A DNA stretch of 64,000 nucleotides from Pseudomonas mediterranea CFBP 5447. GTDB taxonomy: Bacteria; Pseudomonadota; Gammaproteobacteria; Pseudomonadales; Pseudomonadaceae. Shown in pieces: positions 48,201 to 55,843 of the stretch. The notes under the pieces were generated by a model, which made no database searches, was not told where the DNA came from, and was given only the letters and a program-made list of their open reading frames with translations. Made by a program: the position numbers and the translations under genes. How positions within the stretch are numbered: the stretch's first letter is position 1; every line of letters starts with the position of its first letter. The stretch lies in assembly GCF_000774145.1 (NCBI RefSeq), contig NZ_KN322983.1, forward strand, positions 923,871-987,870. The letters run 5' to 3'.

Positions 48201-51200
48201 ACTGCGTTCCACCAGCAAGGCGACCCGTTCATCCGGGCGCAGGCCCGCGGCGATCAGGCGATGGGCGATGCGGTTGGCCCGGGTGTTGAGTTCGGCATAG
48301 CTGAGGCTGATCCCTTCGGCCTGCACGGCGATGGCTTGGGGACGCTTCTGTACGTGCTGTTCGAACCATTCCTGCAGCAGCATGCCTTCGGCGAACGGCG
48401 CATGGGTCTGGTTGAAGCCGCCGAGCAGTTGCCGGCGTTGTTGGTTATCCAGCAACGGCAGAGTCGCCACCGGCTGCGTGGCATCGTCGAGCATCTCATC
48501 GAGCAAGTGCAGCAGGTGCCGGCCCCAGCGAGCGATGGTGGCTTCGTCGAACAGGTCGGTGGCGTATTCGAACTGGCCGCTGATGGTTTCGCCGTCATCG
48601 TTGAGGGATAGGCTCACATCGAATTGGGTGGTGCCGGTGGGCTGGGCCAGTGGGCTCAGGCTCAAGCCAGGCAGTTCCAGAGCCTGGTCCTGTGGCGTGT
48701 TGCCGAGCACCAGCATGGCCTGGAACAGCGGGCTATGACCGAGGCTGCGCTCCGGTTGCAGGGCTTCGACCACTTGTTCGAACGGCAGGTCCTGATGGCC
48801 GTAGGCGTCGAGGGTGGTGGCCTTGATGCGTTCGAGCAACTGCTCGACCGGGCTGTCGGGCTGTACGTCGATGCGCAGGGCCAGGGTGTTGACGAAGAAG
48901 CCGATCAGCGCTTCGGTTTCACGCCGTGGGCGGTTGGCGACCGGCGTGCCGACCACCACCTGCGACTGATTGCTCAGGCGCGACAGCAGGATCGACCAGG
49001 CCCCCAGCAGGGTCATGAACGGGGTCAGGCCGCGCTGCTGGCTGAAACGCCGCAGGCGTGCGCTCAATGGCGCGGGCAGTTGCAGCGCCAGTGCGGCGCC
49101 CTGGTAGCTTTGCATCTGGGGTCGTGGATGGTCGGCCGGCAGTTCCAATAGCGCCGGGGCACCGTCCAGATGGTCTTTCCAGAATTGTGTCTGGGCTTGC
49201 AGGCGTTCGCCTTGCAGGTGCTGTTGTTGCCAGGCGGCGTAGTCGGCGTATTGCAGGGTCAGGGGTGGCAGCGGATCTTCGCGGTCCTGGCTGAACGCGG
49301 CGTACAGCGCATTGAACTCGCCGATCAACACCGCCACCGACCAGCCGTCGGAGACGATGTGGTGCTGGGTCACCAGCAGGATGTGCTCGTCCTCGGCCAG
49401 GCGCAGCAGTCGACCGCGAATCAGCGGGCCGGCGCTCAGGTCGAAGGCGGCGCGGGCTTCTTCCTGGGACAGCTGTTCGACGGCCTGTTGCCGGGTCTCG
49501 GCGTCCAGGGTCTGCAGGTCATGCTCGACCAGGGCGAAGCCAATGTCAGCCGGGGCGAAACGCTGGCGTACTTCGCCGTCCTGGCGTTCGAAGGTGGTGC
49601 GCAGGCTTTCGTGACGGGCGACGATGCGGTCCAGGGCCCGTTGCAAGGCCTGGCGGTCCAGGCTGCCGCGCAGGTGCAGGGCGGCGGGCATGTGGTAGGC
49701 GACGCTGGCGGCATGGTCCAGTTGATCGAGGAACCACAAGCGCTGCTGGGCCAGGGACAGCGGCAGCGGTTGCTCGCGGGAGACCACGGCAATGGACTGG
49801 AGCCGCGACTGACCGGTCTGCTCGACGTGTCGGGCCAGTTCGCTCAGGGAGGTCTGGGCGAACAGCGTGCGCAGGTCGATCTCGGCACCGAGCTCCTGGT
49901 GCAGGCGGGCTTGCAGTTGCACGGTCAGCAGGGAATGGCCACCCAGTTCGAGGAAGCCGTCGTGACGGCCGACCTGGTCCAGGTGCAGCAGGTTTTTCCA
50001 GATCTCGGCGATGGCGACTTCGGTGTCACCTTGGGGCGCTTCGTAGGCCTTGCTGGCGAGGGCTTCCAGGCCGGGCTCGGGCAGGGCGCGGCGGTCGAGC
50101 TTGCCGTTGGCGGTCAGGGGCAGGGCGTCCAGGTGTACGAAGGCGCTGGGCACCATGTACTCGGGCAGGTGCTTGAGCAGGGCGCTGCGCAGCTGTTCGG
50201 CAGGCGCCGGTTCACCGCAGACATAGGCCACCAGGCGCTTGCTCTCGGGTTGGCCGGGGATGTCTTCCCGGGCGATGACCACCACTTCGCGAACGCCGGG
50301 GCACAGGGCAAGGGCCGCTTCGACTTCGCCGATCTCGATGCGCAAACCGCGGATCTTCACTTGGAAGTCATTCCGGCCCAGGTACTCCAGCGCGCCGTTG
50401 GCGAGCCAGCGGCCGAGGTCGCCGGTCTTGTACAGGCGGGCGTTCGGCTCGCTGCTGAACGGGTCGGCGATAAAGCTTTTGGCGCTGAGTTGCGGCAGGT
50501 TGAGGTACCCGCGCGCCACGCCGATGCCGCCGATATGGATTTCCCCGGCGATACCCAACGGTTGCGGTCTGCCACGGGCGTCGAGCACGTGCATCTGGAT
50601 GTTGGCGATCGGCTTGCCGATGGGCACGCTTTCGCCGGGATCGCTGGGGCGGCAGTGCCAGGCGGTCACGTCGATGGCCGCTTCGGTCGGACCGTACAGG
50701 TTATGCAGTTCAACGCCGGCCAGTTGCCGCTCGAAACGCCGTTGCAGGGCACGGGGCAGGGCTTCGCCACTGCACAGCACCCGACGCAGTTCGGGGAAGT
50801 CGCGGTTGTCGGGGTGCTCCAGGAACAGGTCGAGCATCGACGGCACGAAGTGCAGCATGGTGATGCTCGCCTCGCGCATTATCTGGGCCAGGTAAGCCGG
50901 TTCCTGATGACCGCCGGGACGGGCCATGACCAGCTCGGCGCCAGCCAGCAAGGGCAGGAAGAACTCCCAGACCGACACGTCGAAACCGAACGGGGTCTTT
51001 TGCAGGATCCGGTCGCTGGCGTCGACGCCGTACTCGTCCCGGGCCCACAGCAAGCGATTGACCACGCCCAGGTGTTCGTTCATCACCCCTTTCGGGGTAC
51101 CGGTGGAGCCCGAGGTATAGAGCACGTAGGCCAGGTGCTGCGGCGTCAGGCCAAGCGCCTGCGAATCCGGATTGTGTGTGGGAAGCGCGCTCAGGACGTC

Positions 51201-52991
51201 CTCGTCATCGAGCGCCAGCGCCGGAATATTCAATGGCGGCAACTGGTTCAGCAAGGCGTGGCTGCTCAGTACAGCGCGGGGGGCACTGTCTTCGAGCATA
51301 TAGACCTGGCGCGCACTCGGCAGGTCCGGGTCGATGGGCACATAGGCGCCGCCGGCCTTGAGCACGCCCAGCAGGGCGACGACCATTTCCGGGCTGCGCT
51401 TGAGGCACACGGCCACCCTGGCGTCCGGCTTCACGCCGAGTTCGATCAGGCGATGGGCGAGCTGGTTGGCCTGGCGGTTGAGCTGTTCGTAGCTGAGCAG
51501 CGGCCCACTGTCGCCGCGCACGGCGCAGTGATGAGGACGTTGCTCGACCTGCTGTTCGAACAGGGTGTGGATCAGCACATCCCGCGGATATTCGCGGGCG
51601 GTGGCATTGAACTCGACTTGCAGGCGCTGCCGCTCGGCCGCGCTCATCAGCGGGTAGTCGCCCACTGGCGTGTCATGCTGCTCAAGTACCGCTTCGAGCA
51701 TCGAGACGATGCGTTGTTGCAGCAGGCGGGCTTCTTCCACGCTGTAGTAGGCGGTGTTGAAGTTGAAGTCCAGATGCACGTCTTCGAACGGATGGTAGTC
51801 GCGCACGAAGATCGCCATGGGCGTCTGTTCGTAACCGTTGTCCATGGTGATGACGGTGGAGGAGGTACCGCCGAACTGGTCGTCACCGTCCAGGCTTTCG
51901 AATGACAGCGAAACGTCGAACAGCTGCCGACGCCCGGTTTGCGCGAGGCGCAGGATGCGGTTGAGTTCGGCAATCGGGAAGCGCTGGTGGCGGTAGCAGC
52001 GGCGCAGTTGGCCGCCGGCGGCGTGCATCAGGTCCAGCAGCGAGGCGTCGAGGTCGACGGGCAGGCGAATCGGGCTCACCGAGGAAAACATCCCCGCGGT
52101 TTCCTTGGTTCGGGCGTTGGTGCGGTTGTGCACGGGCATGCCGATGACCATCTCGTCGACGCCCACGGTACGGCAGAAATACGTGGCGACCACGCTGATC
52201 AACACGTGGGCCACCGACAGGCTGCGCTCGCTGGCGAATTCCGTCAGGGCGTTGTACAGCGCCCTCGGCAGCATTGCCTGGACTTGCGCGCTGGGGGCCA
52301 GTTCATTGGCCTGGCCGGTCTTGAAATCGGCCCGGCGTTGCAGCAGCGACGGTGGCAACTGCGCGTAGGTTTCCTGCCAGAACTCGCGGTCGCGCTCGTA
52401 GCGTGACGATTGCAGGTAGGCGCGGTCGTCCTCCAGGAACGACAGGTAGGAATGTCCTTGGGCGACTTCGTCGTTGCCGACCAGCAAGCCATTGTATGCG
52501 GCACCCACGGCATGGCCGATCAGCGCCACGCCGATGCCGTCGGTGACCAGGTGGTGGTAGCGGTTGAGCCAGTAGTGACGGTTCGGGCCGCAACGCACCA
52601 TGCGCGCTTCCCAGAGTTGCCCGGTCAGTTCCGGGAACGGCTGGCGGAAGGCGTTGCGCAGGTATTCCATCGCCAGTCCGGCATCGGCTTCGGCTTCGGT
52701 GAACTCCACCACCTCCAGCTTGACCTTGACCTCGGGCAAGACCCGCTGGCGGCCGATGCCGCCTTCATGGCTGAAGCTCAGTCGCAGGGCGTCGTGGTTG
52801 TTGGCGACCAGCTCGATGGCTTTCTCGAACAGCGGAATGTCGATTTCACCCTTGATCTCCAGGGACATGCCGATGTTGTAGTAGGGCAGGTCCGGGTGCG
52901 CGATCTGGTCGAGCCAGATGCCCTGCTGGACGGAGGCCAATTCGTGGGTGGCGCAGTCTTGCGTGGGCAGCATTTCGGTCGACGAATCCAT
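44883..52991 (-). CDS. Giant NRPS 1, N-terminal piece (modules 1-2 and start of 3)
   Basis: First 2,702 residues of the lipopeptide synthetase. A starter C domain (14-464, YHHLVTDG near 146) should attach the fatty acid to residue 1. A1 (474-970) has pocket D-V-W-H-L-S-L-I-D, serine. T1 lies near 1015. C2 is of LCL type (1067-1507). A2 (1530-2030) has pocket D-M-E-N-M-G-A-V-N, nearest to the ornithine code DMENLGLIN. T2 lies near 2082. A dual epimerisation/condensation domain (2130-2587) carries the extended HHLLGHEGD motif and a downstream HHMISDH, and the beginning of A3 follows. The apparent end (RPRRMHG then TAG at 44883) is produced by damaged block 4. The ATG at 52991 is preceded by AGGTG, and the shared promoter module lies 230-275 bases upstream. 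Confidence 0.9.
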   Translation of the reverse strand: MDSSTEMLPTQDCATHELASVQQGIWLDQIAHPDLPYYNIGMSLEIKGEIDIPLFEKAIELVANNHDALRLSFSHEGGIGRQRVLPEVKVKLEVVEFTEAEADAGLAMEYLRNAFRQPFPELTGQLWEARMVRCGPNRHYWLNRYHHLVTDGIGVALIGHAVGAAYNGLLVGNDEVAQGHSYLSFLEDDRAYLQSSRYERDREFWQETYAQLPPSLLQRRADFKTGQANELAPSAQVQAMLPRALYNALTEFASERSLSVAHVLISVVATYFCRTVGVDEMVIGMPVHNRTNARTKETAGMFSSVSPIRLPVDLDASLLDLMHAAGGQLRRCYRHQRFPIAELNRILRLAQTGRRQLFDVSLSFESLDGDDQFGGTSSTVITMDNGYEQTPMAIFVRDYHPFEDVHLDFNFNTAYYSVEEARLLQQRIVSMLEAVLEQHDTPVGDYPLMSAAERQRLQVEFNATAREYPRDVLIHTLFEQQVEQRPHHCAVRGDSGPLLSYEQLNRQANQLAHRLIELGVKPDARVAVCLKRSPEMVVALLGVLKAGGAYVPIDPDLPSARQVYMLEDSAPRAVLSSHALLNQLPPLNIPALALDDEDVLSALPTHNPDSQALGLTPQHLAYVLYTSGSTGTPKGVMNEHLGVVNRLLWARDEYGVDASDRILQKTPFGFDVSVWEFFLPLLAGAELVMARPGGHQEPAYLAQIMREASITMLHFVPSMLDLFLEHPDNRDFPELRRVLCSGEALPRALQRRFERQLAGVELHNLYGPTEAAIDVTAWHCRPSDPGESVPIGKPIANIQMHVLDARGRPQPLGIAGEIHIGGIGVARGYLNLPQLSAKSFIADPFSSEPNARLYKTGDLGRWLANGALEYLGRNDFQVKIRGLRIEIGEVEAALALCPGVREVVVIAREDIPGQPESKRLVAYVCGEPAPAEQLRSALLKHLPEYMVPSAFVHLDALPLTANGKLDRRALPEPGLEALASKAYEAPQGDTEVAIAEIWKNLLHLDQVGRHDGFLELGGHSLLTVQLQARLHQELGAEIDLRTLFAQTSLSELARHVEQTGQSRLQSIAVVSREQPLPLSLAQQRLWFLDQLDHAASVAYHMPAALHLRGSLDRQALQRALDRIVARHESLRTTFERQDGEVRQRFAPADIGFALVEHDLQTLDAETRQQAVEQLSQEEARAAFDLSAGPLIRGRLLRLAEDEHILLVTQHHIVSDGWSVAVLIGEFNALYAAFSQDREDPLPPLTLQYADYAAWQQQHLQGERLQAQTQFWKDHLDGAPALLELPADHPRPQMQSYQGAALALQLPAPLSARLRRFSQQRGLTPFMTLLGAWSILLSRLSNQSQVVVGTPVANRPRRETEALIGFFVNTLALRIDVQPDSPVEQLLERIKATTLDAYGHQDLPFEQVVEALQPERSLGHSPLFQAMLVLGNTPQDQALELPGLSLSPLAQPTGTTQFDVSLSLNDDGETISGQFEYATDLFDEATIARWGRHLLHLLDEMLDDATQPVATLPLLDNQQRRQLLGGFNQTHAPFAEGMLLQEWFEQHVQKRPQAIAVQAEGISLSYAELNTRANRIAHRLIAAGLRPDERVALLVERSPEMIVGILAILKAGGAYVPLDPNYPQDRLQHMLDDSTPRVLLTQGYLIETMAEQLPALHMPQLLLDDSTDGDDSNPRVEGLTSRHLAYVMYTSGSTGKPKGVMLEHRSVCNQIGALQERYGLNPQDRILQFATMTFDMSVEEIFGALLSGATLVLRSDAWIAGTAAFATLCEQYAISVANLPTVFWQQVARDAHVALPTCLRQFMIGGEAVGKQAVSQWFARAGHRPALFNAYGPTEATVNASIRRMESDHDDFRSIGKPLRNTQLHVLDALGELVPMGVAGEIHIGGVGVARGYLNRQELTAERFIADPFSTNPDARLYKTGDLGRWCADGTLQYLGRNDDQVKIRGFRVELGEIEAVLAGCAGVREAVVVAQESKPGQSDSKRLVAYLCGEPVPVEQLRAALLAALPEYMVPSAFVQLEALPLTPNGKLDRRALPAPGQEAFASRAYEAPRGEIEQIVANVWQDLLGLDKVGRHDRFFELGGHSLLAVSLIDRLRQHGLSASVRTVFTAPSVREMAQALSRGQDTPFLAPANRIPDGCTALTPDMLPLVELSEAELERIVAAVPGGAANIQDIYPLAPLQQGILFHHLLGHEGDAYLVRSLIEFDNHARLEAFVGALQQVIDRHDILRSAVHWVGQPQPVQVVQRRATLPLQHIALAADEDPRAQLERLSDPRHLRLDLQQAPLMRACIARVPHSERCLLALLDHHMISDHVSLGIVLEEAQALLQGQGDSLPPPMPYREFVAQVLATPPQAHEAYFSQRLGTVDEPTAPFGVLDVQGDGSQVAETSVRLDPILSQRIRAQSRTAGVTPAVLFHIAWAQVLGRCTDRDDVVFGTVVAGRLQGSVGADRALGVFINTLPVRVRLAGFGVAALVDETYRDLSELLNHEQASLALAQRCSGVGAGLPLFTTLLNYRHQTDGGSLANTDQVLAWDGVRFLSNEARTNYPIEVAVADEGDDFSVTAQAIADIDPQRIAAYLGQAVAALVDALEQAPDRLASSLDVVPASERQLLLEDFNRTARDFGPAQPIHQLFEAQVQANPDAVALVCEDRQLSYRQLNRRANHLARQLLELGVQPDQRVAICAERSLEMIVGLLGVLKRPRRMHG
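48700..50215 (-). repeat. Near-identical tract shared with T3-C4 (copy in T1-C2)
   Basis: Partner of 42274-43790. It spans the end of A1, T1 and most of C2. Confidence 0.88.
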
Positions 52992-53354
52992 TTCGGAGCA
53001 CCTGCAGGCAGAATCAATTGAGGTTTGTCTCCGTTCGAATGGCGGTGCATGAGGCCTGGGCGACTGCCAATCGGCGGATGCAAATAGTCGTGGAGAGGGA
53101 CATCGGGGCCGTAGGCAGGCGCCTGATGCGAGGGGGGCGTTGGGGGGGCTGTGGTGCGGCTGTCGATGGGCCGTCCTGCCGTTCGGTCACGCCTGATGTC
53201 CCTTCACAAGGTGGGAAAAAATTAGAGGATCCGTTTCCCGATGTCTGTCATGGGAAGCAGGGACAACGGTGGGAAACGCGGCTTTGCGGCGCTTGGGCGT
53301 GGTCGCGCGAGTCTGTTATACCAACGACCCTGAGTGAGTTTGCGAGGGTTGAAC
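52992..53354. other. Divergent control region of NRPS 1 and the oxygenase operon
   Basis: 363 bases between divergently transcribed genes. It contains the shared promoter module pointing to NRPS 1 (53221-53265), a lone TGTCCC (53197-53202) that points the other way, and the ribosome site GAGGG before 53355. No gene is seen. Confidence 0.75.
53221..53265 (-). promoter_or_regulatory. Shared lipopeptide-regulon promoter module, NRPS 1 copy
   Basis: Minus-strand order: TGTCCC (53265-53260), 11 bases, ACAGAC (53248-53243), 16 bases, TCTAAT as -10 (53226-53221). The upstream half has exactly the spacing of the luxR and braA copies; the spacer to the -10 is two bases shorter. Confidence 0.7.
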
Positions 53355-54359
53355 ATGCCACTGACCGCCGAATCGGAACGCCCGGTTTCCAAGTTCTGGA
53401 GCCTGTCCCGTTTTCCCAATCACCCGCAGGCAGGGACGGTCGAAGTGATCGATGCGCTGGCGATTTCCAAAGAAGATTTCACCCGCCGCTACGTCAATCG
53501 CAACCGGCCCTGCCTGATCAAGAATGCCGTGCGGCACTGGCCGGCCTTCCACAAGTGGAATCGCCTGGACTACCTCAAGGCCCATTCGCACAACAATAAC
53601 GTGGTGGTCCGTTCGCAGATCGTCTCGGAAGTCATCGGCTGGTCCAATCCCAAGGTCAAGGCCGAGCTGACCGAGTACGCGAACACGGTCTACCGGGACA
53701 TGCCGTTCCATGAATTCCTCGACAGCCTCGGGGAGGGCGATTCGCCGCTGGTGGCCGACAGCTGCCGTTTCTCCGAAGGCTCGGCCATCGAGCGGTTGAA
53801 GGATGACGTCGGTGGCCTGCCGTTCATGCCTCAGTTGGGCAAGACCCGGGCCTATCCTCCCCATCGCAGTTTCCTGTACCGCAACTCCTACACCGATTGG
53901 CACTTCCATGTCACCGACGAGACGTTCATGGCCCAGGTAGTCGGGGCCAAGGAGGTCCTGCTGCTGCCGCCGGACGAGAAGAGTTGGCGGGCGTTGCGAC
54001 CGGTGATCGAAGAAGCGGGCTACCTGTACGACATCGACACCGGGCGCTTCCCCGGAACGCTGGACCTGCGTGCCCTGCGTACAGTGGTGGAGCCGGGCGA
54101 TGCGTTGTACATCCCGGTCTATTGGTGGCATGCGGTCCAGTCGATGGACGATGCATTCGGCGCCACGGTCGCGGCCACGTTCCCGACGCCTCTGCATGTC
54201 AGCGGCAACATCAGTTCGCCCATCGCCAGGCGGGTGTTGCGCACCTATCTGTTTTCCCGCTATGCGCCGCTGGTGCTCGGCGCGGTGGCGTATTCCATGG
54301 TCTATCGACTGATGAGCAAGCTGGTCGATCTTGCCACGCCTCGCGATGTGCGCACATGA
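53355..54359 (+). CDS. JmjC/cupin-8 family oxygenase-like protein
   Basis: A 334-residue protein with a cupin-8 (FIH-like) fold signature: DWHFHVTDETFMAQVVGAKE (cut to the key part WHFH..FMAQVVGAKE), then LLLPPDE and the distal GDALYIPVYWWHAV near residue 255. Such enzymes are usually Fe(II)/2-oxoglutarate hydroxylases. The first metal pair normally reads HxD, but here the aligned stretch reads HFH, so metal binding may be unusual. ATG 53355 follows GAGGG by 7 bases; a GTG at 53334 is less likely. A hydrophobic C-terminal segment (about 295-315) may be membrane-associated. It overlaps the MFS gene by ATGA. Divergence from the NRPS promoter suggests a tailoring role; the substrate is unknown. 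Confidence 0.8.
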   Translation: MPLTAESERPVSKFWSLSRFPNHPQAGTVEVIDALAISKEDFTRRYVNRNRPCLIKNAVRHWPAFHKWNRLDYLKAHSHNNNVVVRSQIVSEVIGWSNPKVKAELTEYANTVYRDMPFHEFLDSLGEGDSPLVADSCRFSEGSAIERLKDDVGGLPFMPQLGKTRAYPPHRSFLYRNSYTDWHFHVTDETFMAQVVGAKEVLLLPPDEKSWRALRPVIEEAGYLYDIDTGRFPGTLDLRALRTVVEPGDALYIPVYWWHAVQSMDDAFGATVAATFPTPLHVSGNISSPIARRVLRTYLFSRYAPLVLGAVAYSMVYRLMSKLVDLATPRDVRT

Positions 54360-55726
54360 GCCTGGTGAGCGACCGCAGGGGCTTCGATCTGGGGCGGGGT
54401 TTCTATTTCCTCTGGTGCGGCGAGTCCCTGGCGGTCATCGGCACGGCGCTGATGGAGTTCGCCCTCGGCGTCTGGGTATACACCCACACCGGCTCGGCGG
54501 TGGCGTTCGCCAACGTGGTACTGGCGGCCACCTTGCCGGCGGTGCTGTTCCTGCCGCTGGCGGGAGGGCTGGCGGACCGGATCAGTCACCGGGTCATCAT
54601 TGTCTGTTGCGATGTCAGCCTGGCGGTGCTGTTGCTGGGCGTCATGGCGTTGCTCTGGTTCGAGCGGCTGGAGCCGTTGCACCTGTACATCTTCAATTGC
54701 CTGGCGTCGATTGTCAGCGCGTTCCGCAAGCCGGCGTACCAGGCGGCCGTCAGCACGATTGTCGCTCCGGATAAATTCACCCGTGCCTCGGGATTGATCA
54801 GCATCAGCAAGAACGCTTCGGCCCTGGTGGCGCCCCTCTTGGCGGGGGCGATCATGGCGAAGGCCGGGCTGGTGACGATCCTGGCGGTGGATCTGGTGAC
54901 GTTCTGCTCCGGCACGCTGTTGGTGATCAAGGCGTTTTCCCATGTGCGGCCGTCAGCGGAGCATCACGATGCGATGGCCAAGGGCACGGTGTTCGGCGGC
55001 GCCCTGGGCAATGTCGCCGCGGCGCTGAAATTCTTCGTCGCCGAGCGGCTGATGGCCGGGCTGCTGGTATACACCATGATGCGCAGTGCGCTGTTGGCCC
55101 TGGCGACGCTGATGATGACGCCGTTGCTGTTGTCGACCCTGGGCAGCCAGGTCCTGGGCATGGCCTATACCTGGGCGGCCCTGGGCGGCCTGGCCGGTGC
55201 GGGGCTGTTGATTTCCATGGGCAATCCGCGCCGGTTGATGGCGATGGTGGCGGTGGCCGACCTGTTGCTGGCGGGGTGCGTCGTTGCCCTGGGGATGGTT
55301 TCGCAGGCCGTGGCCTACTGCGCCCTGGCCTTCGTTGCGATCACCATGGCGAGCATCGCCGATGCCAGCGTGAACGCCCTGTGGATGCGCAGGATTCCCG
55401 CCGGCAGCCGCGCCAGTGTGTTTGCCTTGATCAGTATGCTGACCATTGCCGCCACCAGCCTGGCCGTCATCGTCGGCGGCTTCCTGGTCGACCATTGGTT
55501 CCAGCCGGCGTTGATGCCGGGCGGTCTGTATGCCGACTCGATCGGGCGCTGGCTGGGGACAGGCCCGGGGCGTGGGGTGGGGATGCTGTTTGTGGTCGCC
55601 GGGGCGTTGTTCGCGCTGCTGCCGCTGGGCGTTCTTCTCTACGGACCGATGCGTCGCCTGGACGAGGCGCCCACGCCGCTGGCCGTGGCACGGATGGTCG
55701 ACGGCCCGCAGGTCGATCCGCTGTGA
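54356..55726 (+). CDS. MFS exporter (EntS-like)
   Basis: A 456-residue inner-membrane protein with 10-12 predicted helices and the MFS loop motif GGLADRISHRV near residue 62. The fold and length resemble EntS/MFS_3 exporters of siderophores and peptides. The start is ATG 54356, overlapping the oxygenase stop (ATGA), which shows translational coupling. Its position in the tailoring operon next to the NRPS suggests export of the lipopeptide or a precursor. The syringomycin exporter SyrD is an ABC protein, so this would be a different solution, or an additional route. Confidence 0.88.
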   Translation: MSLVSDRRGFDLGRGFYFLWCGESLAVIGTALMEFALGVWVYTHTGSAVAFANVVLAATLPAVLFLPLAGGLADRISHRVIIVCCDVSLAVLLLGVMALLWFERLEPLHLYIFNCLASIVSAFRKPAYQAAVSTIVAPDKFTRASGLISISKNASALVAPLLAGAIMAKAGLVTILAVDLVTFCSGTLLVIKAFSHVRPSAEHHDAMAKGTVFGGALGNVAAALKFFVAERLMAGLLVYTMMRSALLALATLMMTPLLLSTLGSQVLGMAYTWAALGGLAGAGLLISMGNPRRLMAMVAVADLLLAGCVVALGMVSQAVAYCALAFVAITMASIADASVNALWMRRIPAGSRASVFALISMLTIAATSLAVIVGGFLVDHWFQPALMPGGLYADSIGRWLGTGPGRGVGMLFVVAGALFALLPLGVLLYGPMRRLDEAPTPLAVARMVDGPQVDPL

Positions 55727-55843
55727 CGCTGTACCGGATTCCCGTGACAGACAGGCCGGGCCCGCTGGGTCAACCTTCCCAGGCTGGTCCGCTGTGCCCC
55801 TCGTCGCCATCGGAATCGACAACCCTCAACAAAAGGAGCTCCT

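Larger units (their letters stand above)
36867..52991 (-). other. Reconstructed single gene: five-module NRPS 1
   Basis: Pieces 44883-52991, 41283-44858 and 36867-41243 share one frame. The only interruptions are TAG codons created inside complement-damaged blocks. Restoring those blocks gives one 5,374-residue protein: starter C1 (14-464), A1 Ser, T1, C2, A2 Orn-like, T2, dual E/C3, A3 acidic, T3, C4, A4 Hse-like, T4, dual E/C5, A5 His-like, T5. With NRPS 2 this makes a fatty-acylated nonapeptide line. The dual E/C domains predict D-residues at positions 2 and 4, which agrees with what I recall of cormycin. Confidence 0.88.

Noticed and set aside
53197-53202. A TGTCCC that might be a rightward copy of the shared promoter module for the oxygenase operon
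   Set aside because: The ACAGAC word and a -10 at the required spacing are missing.
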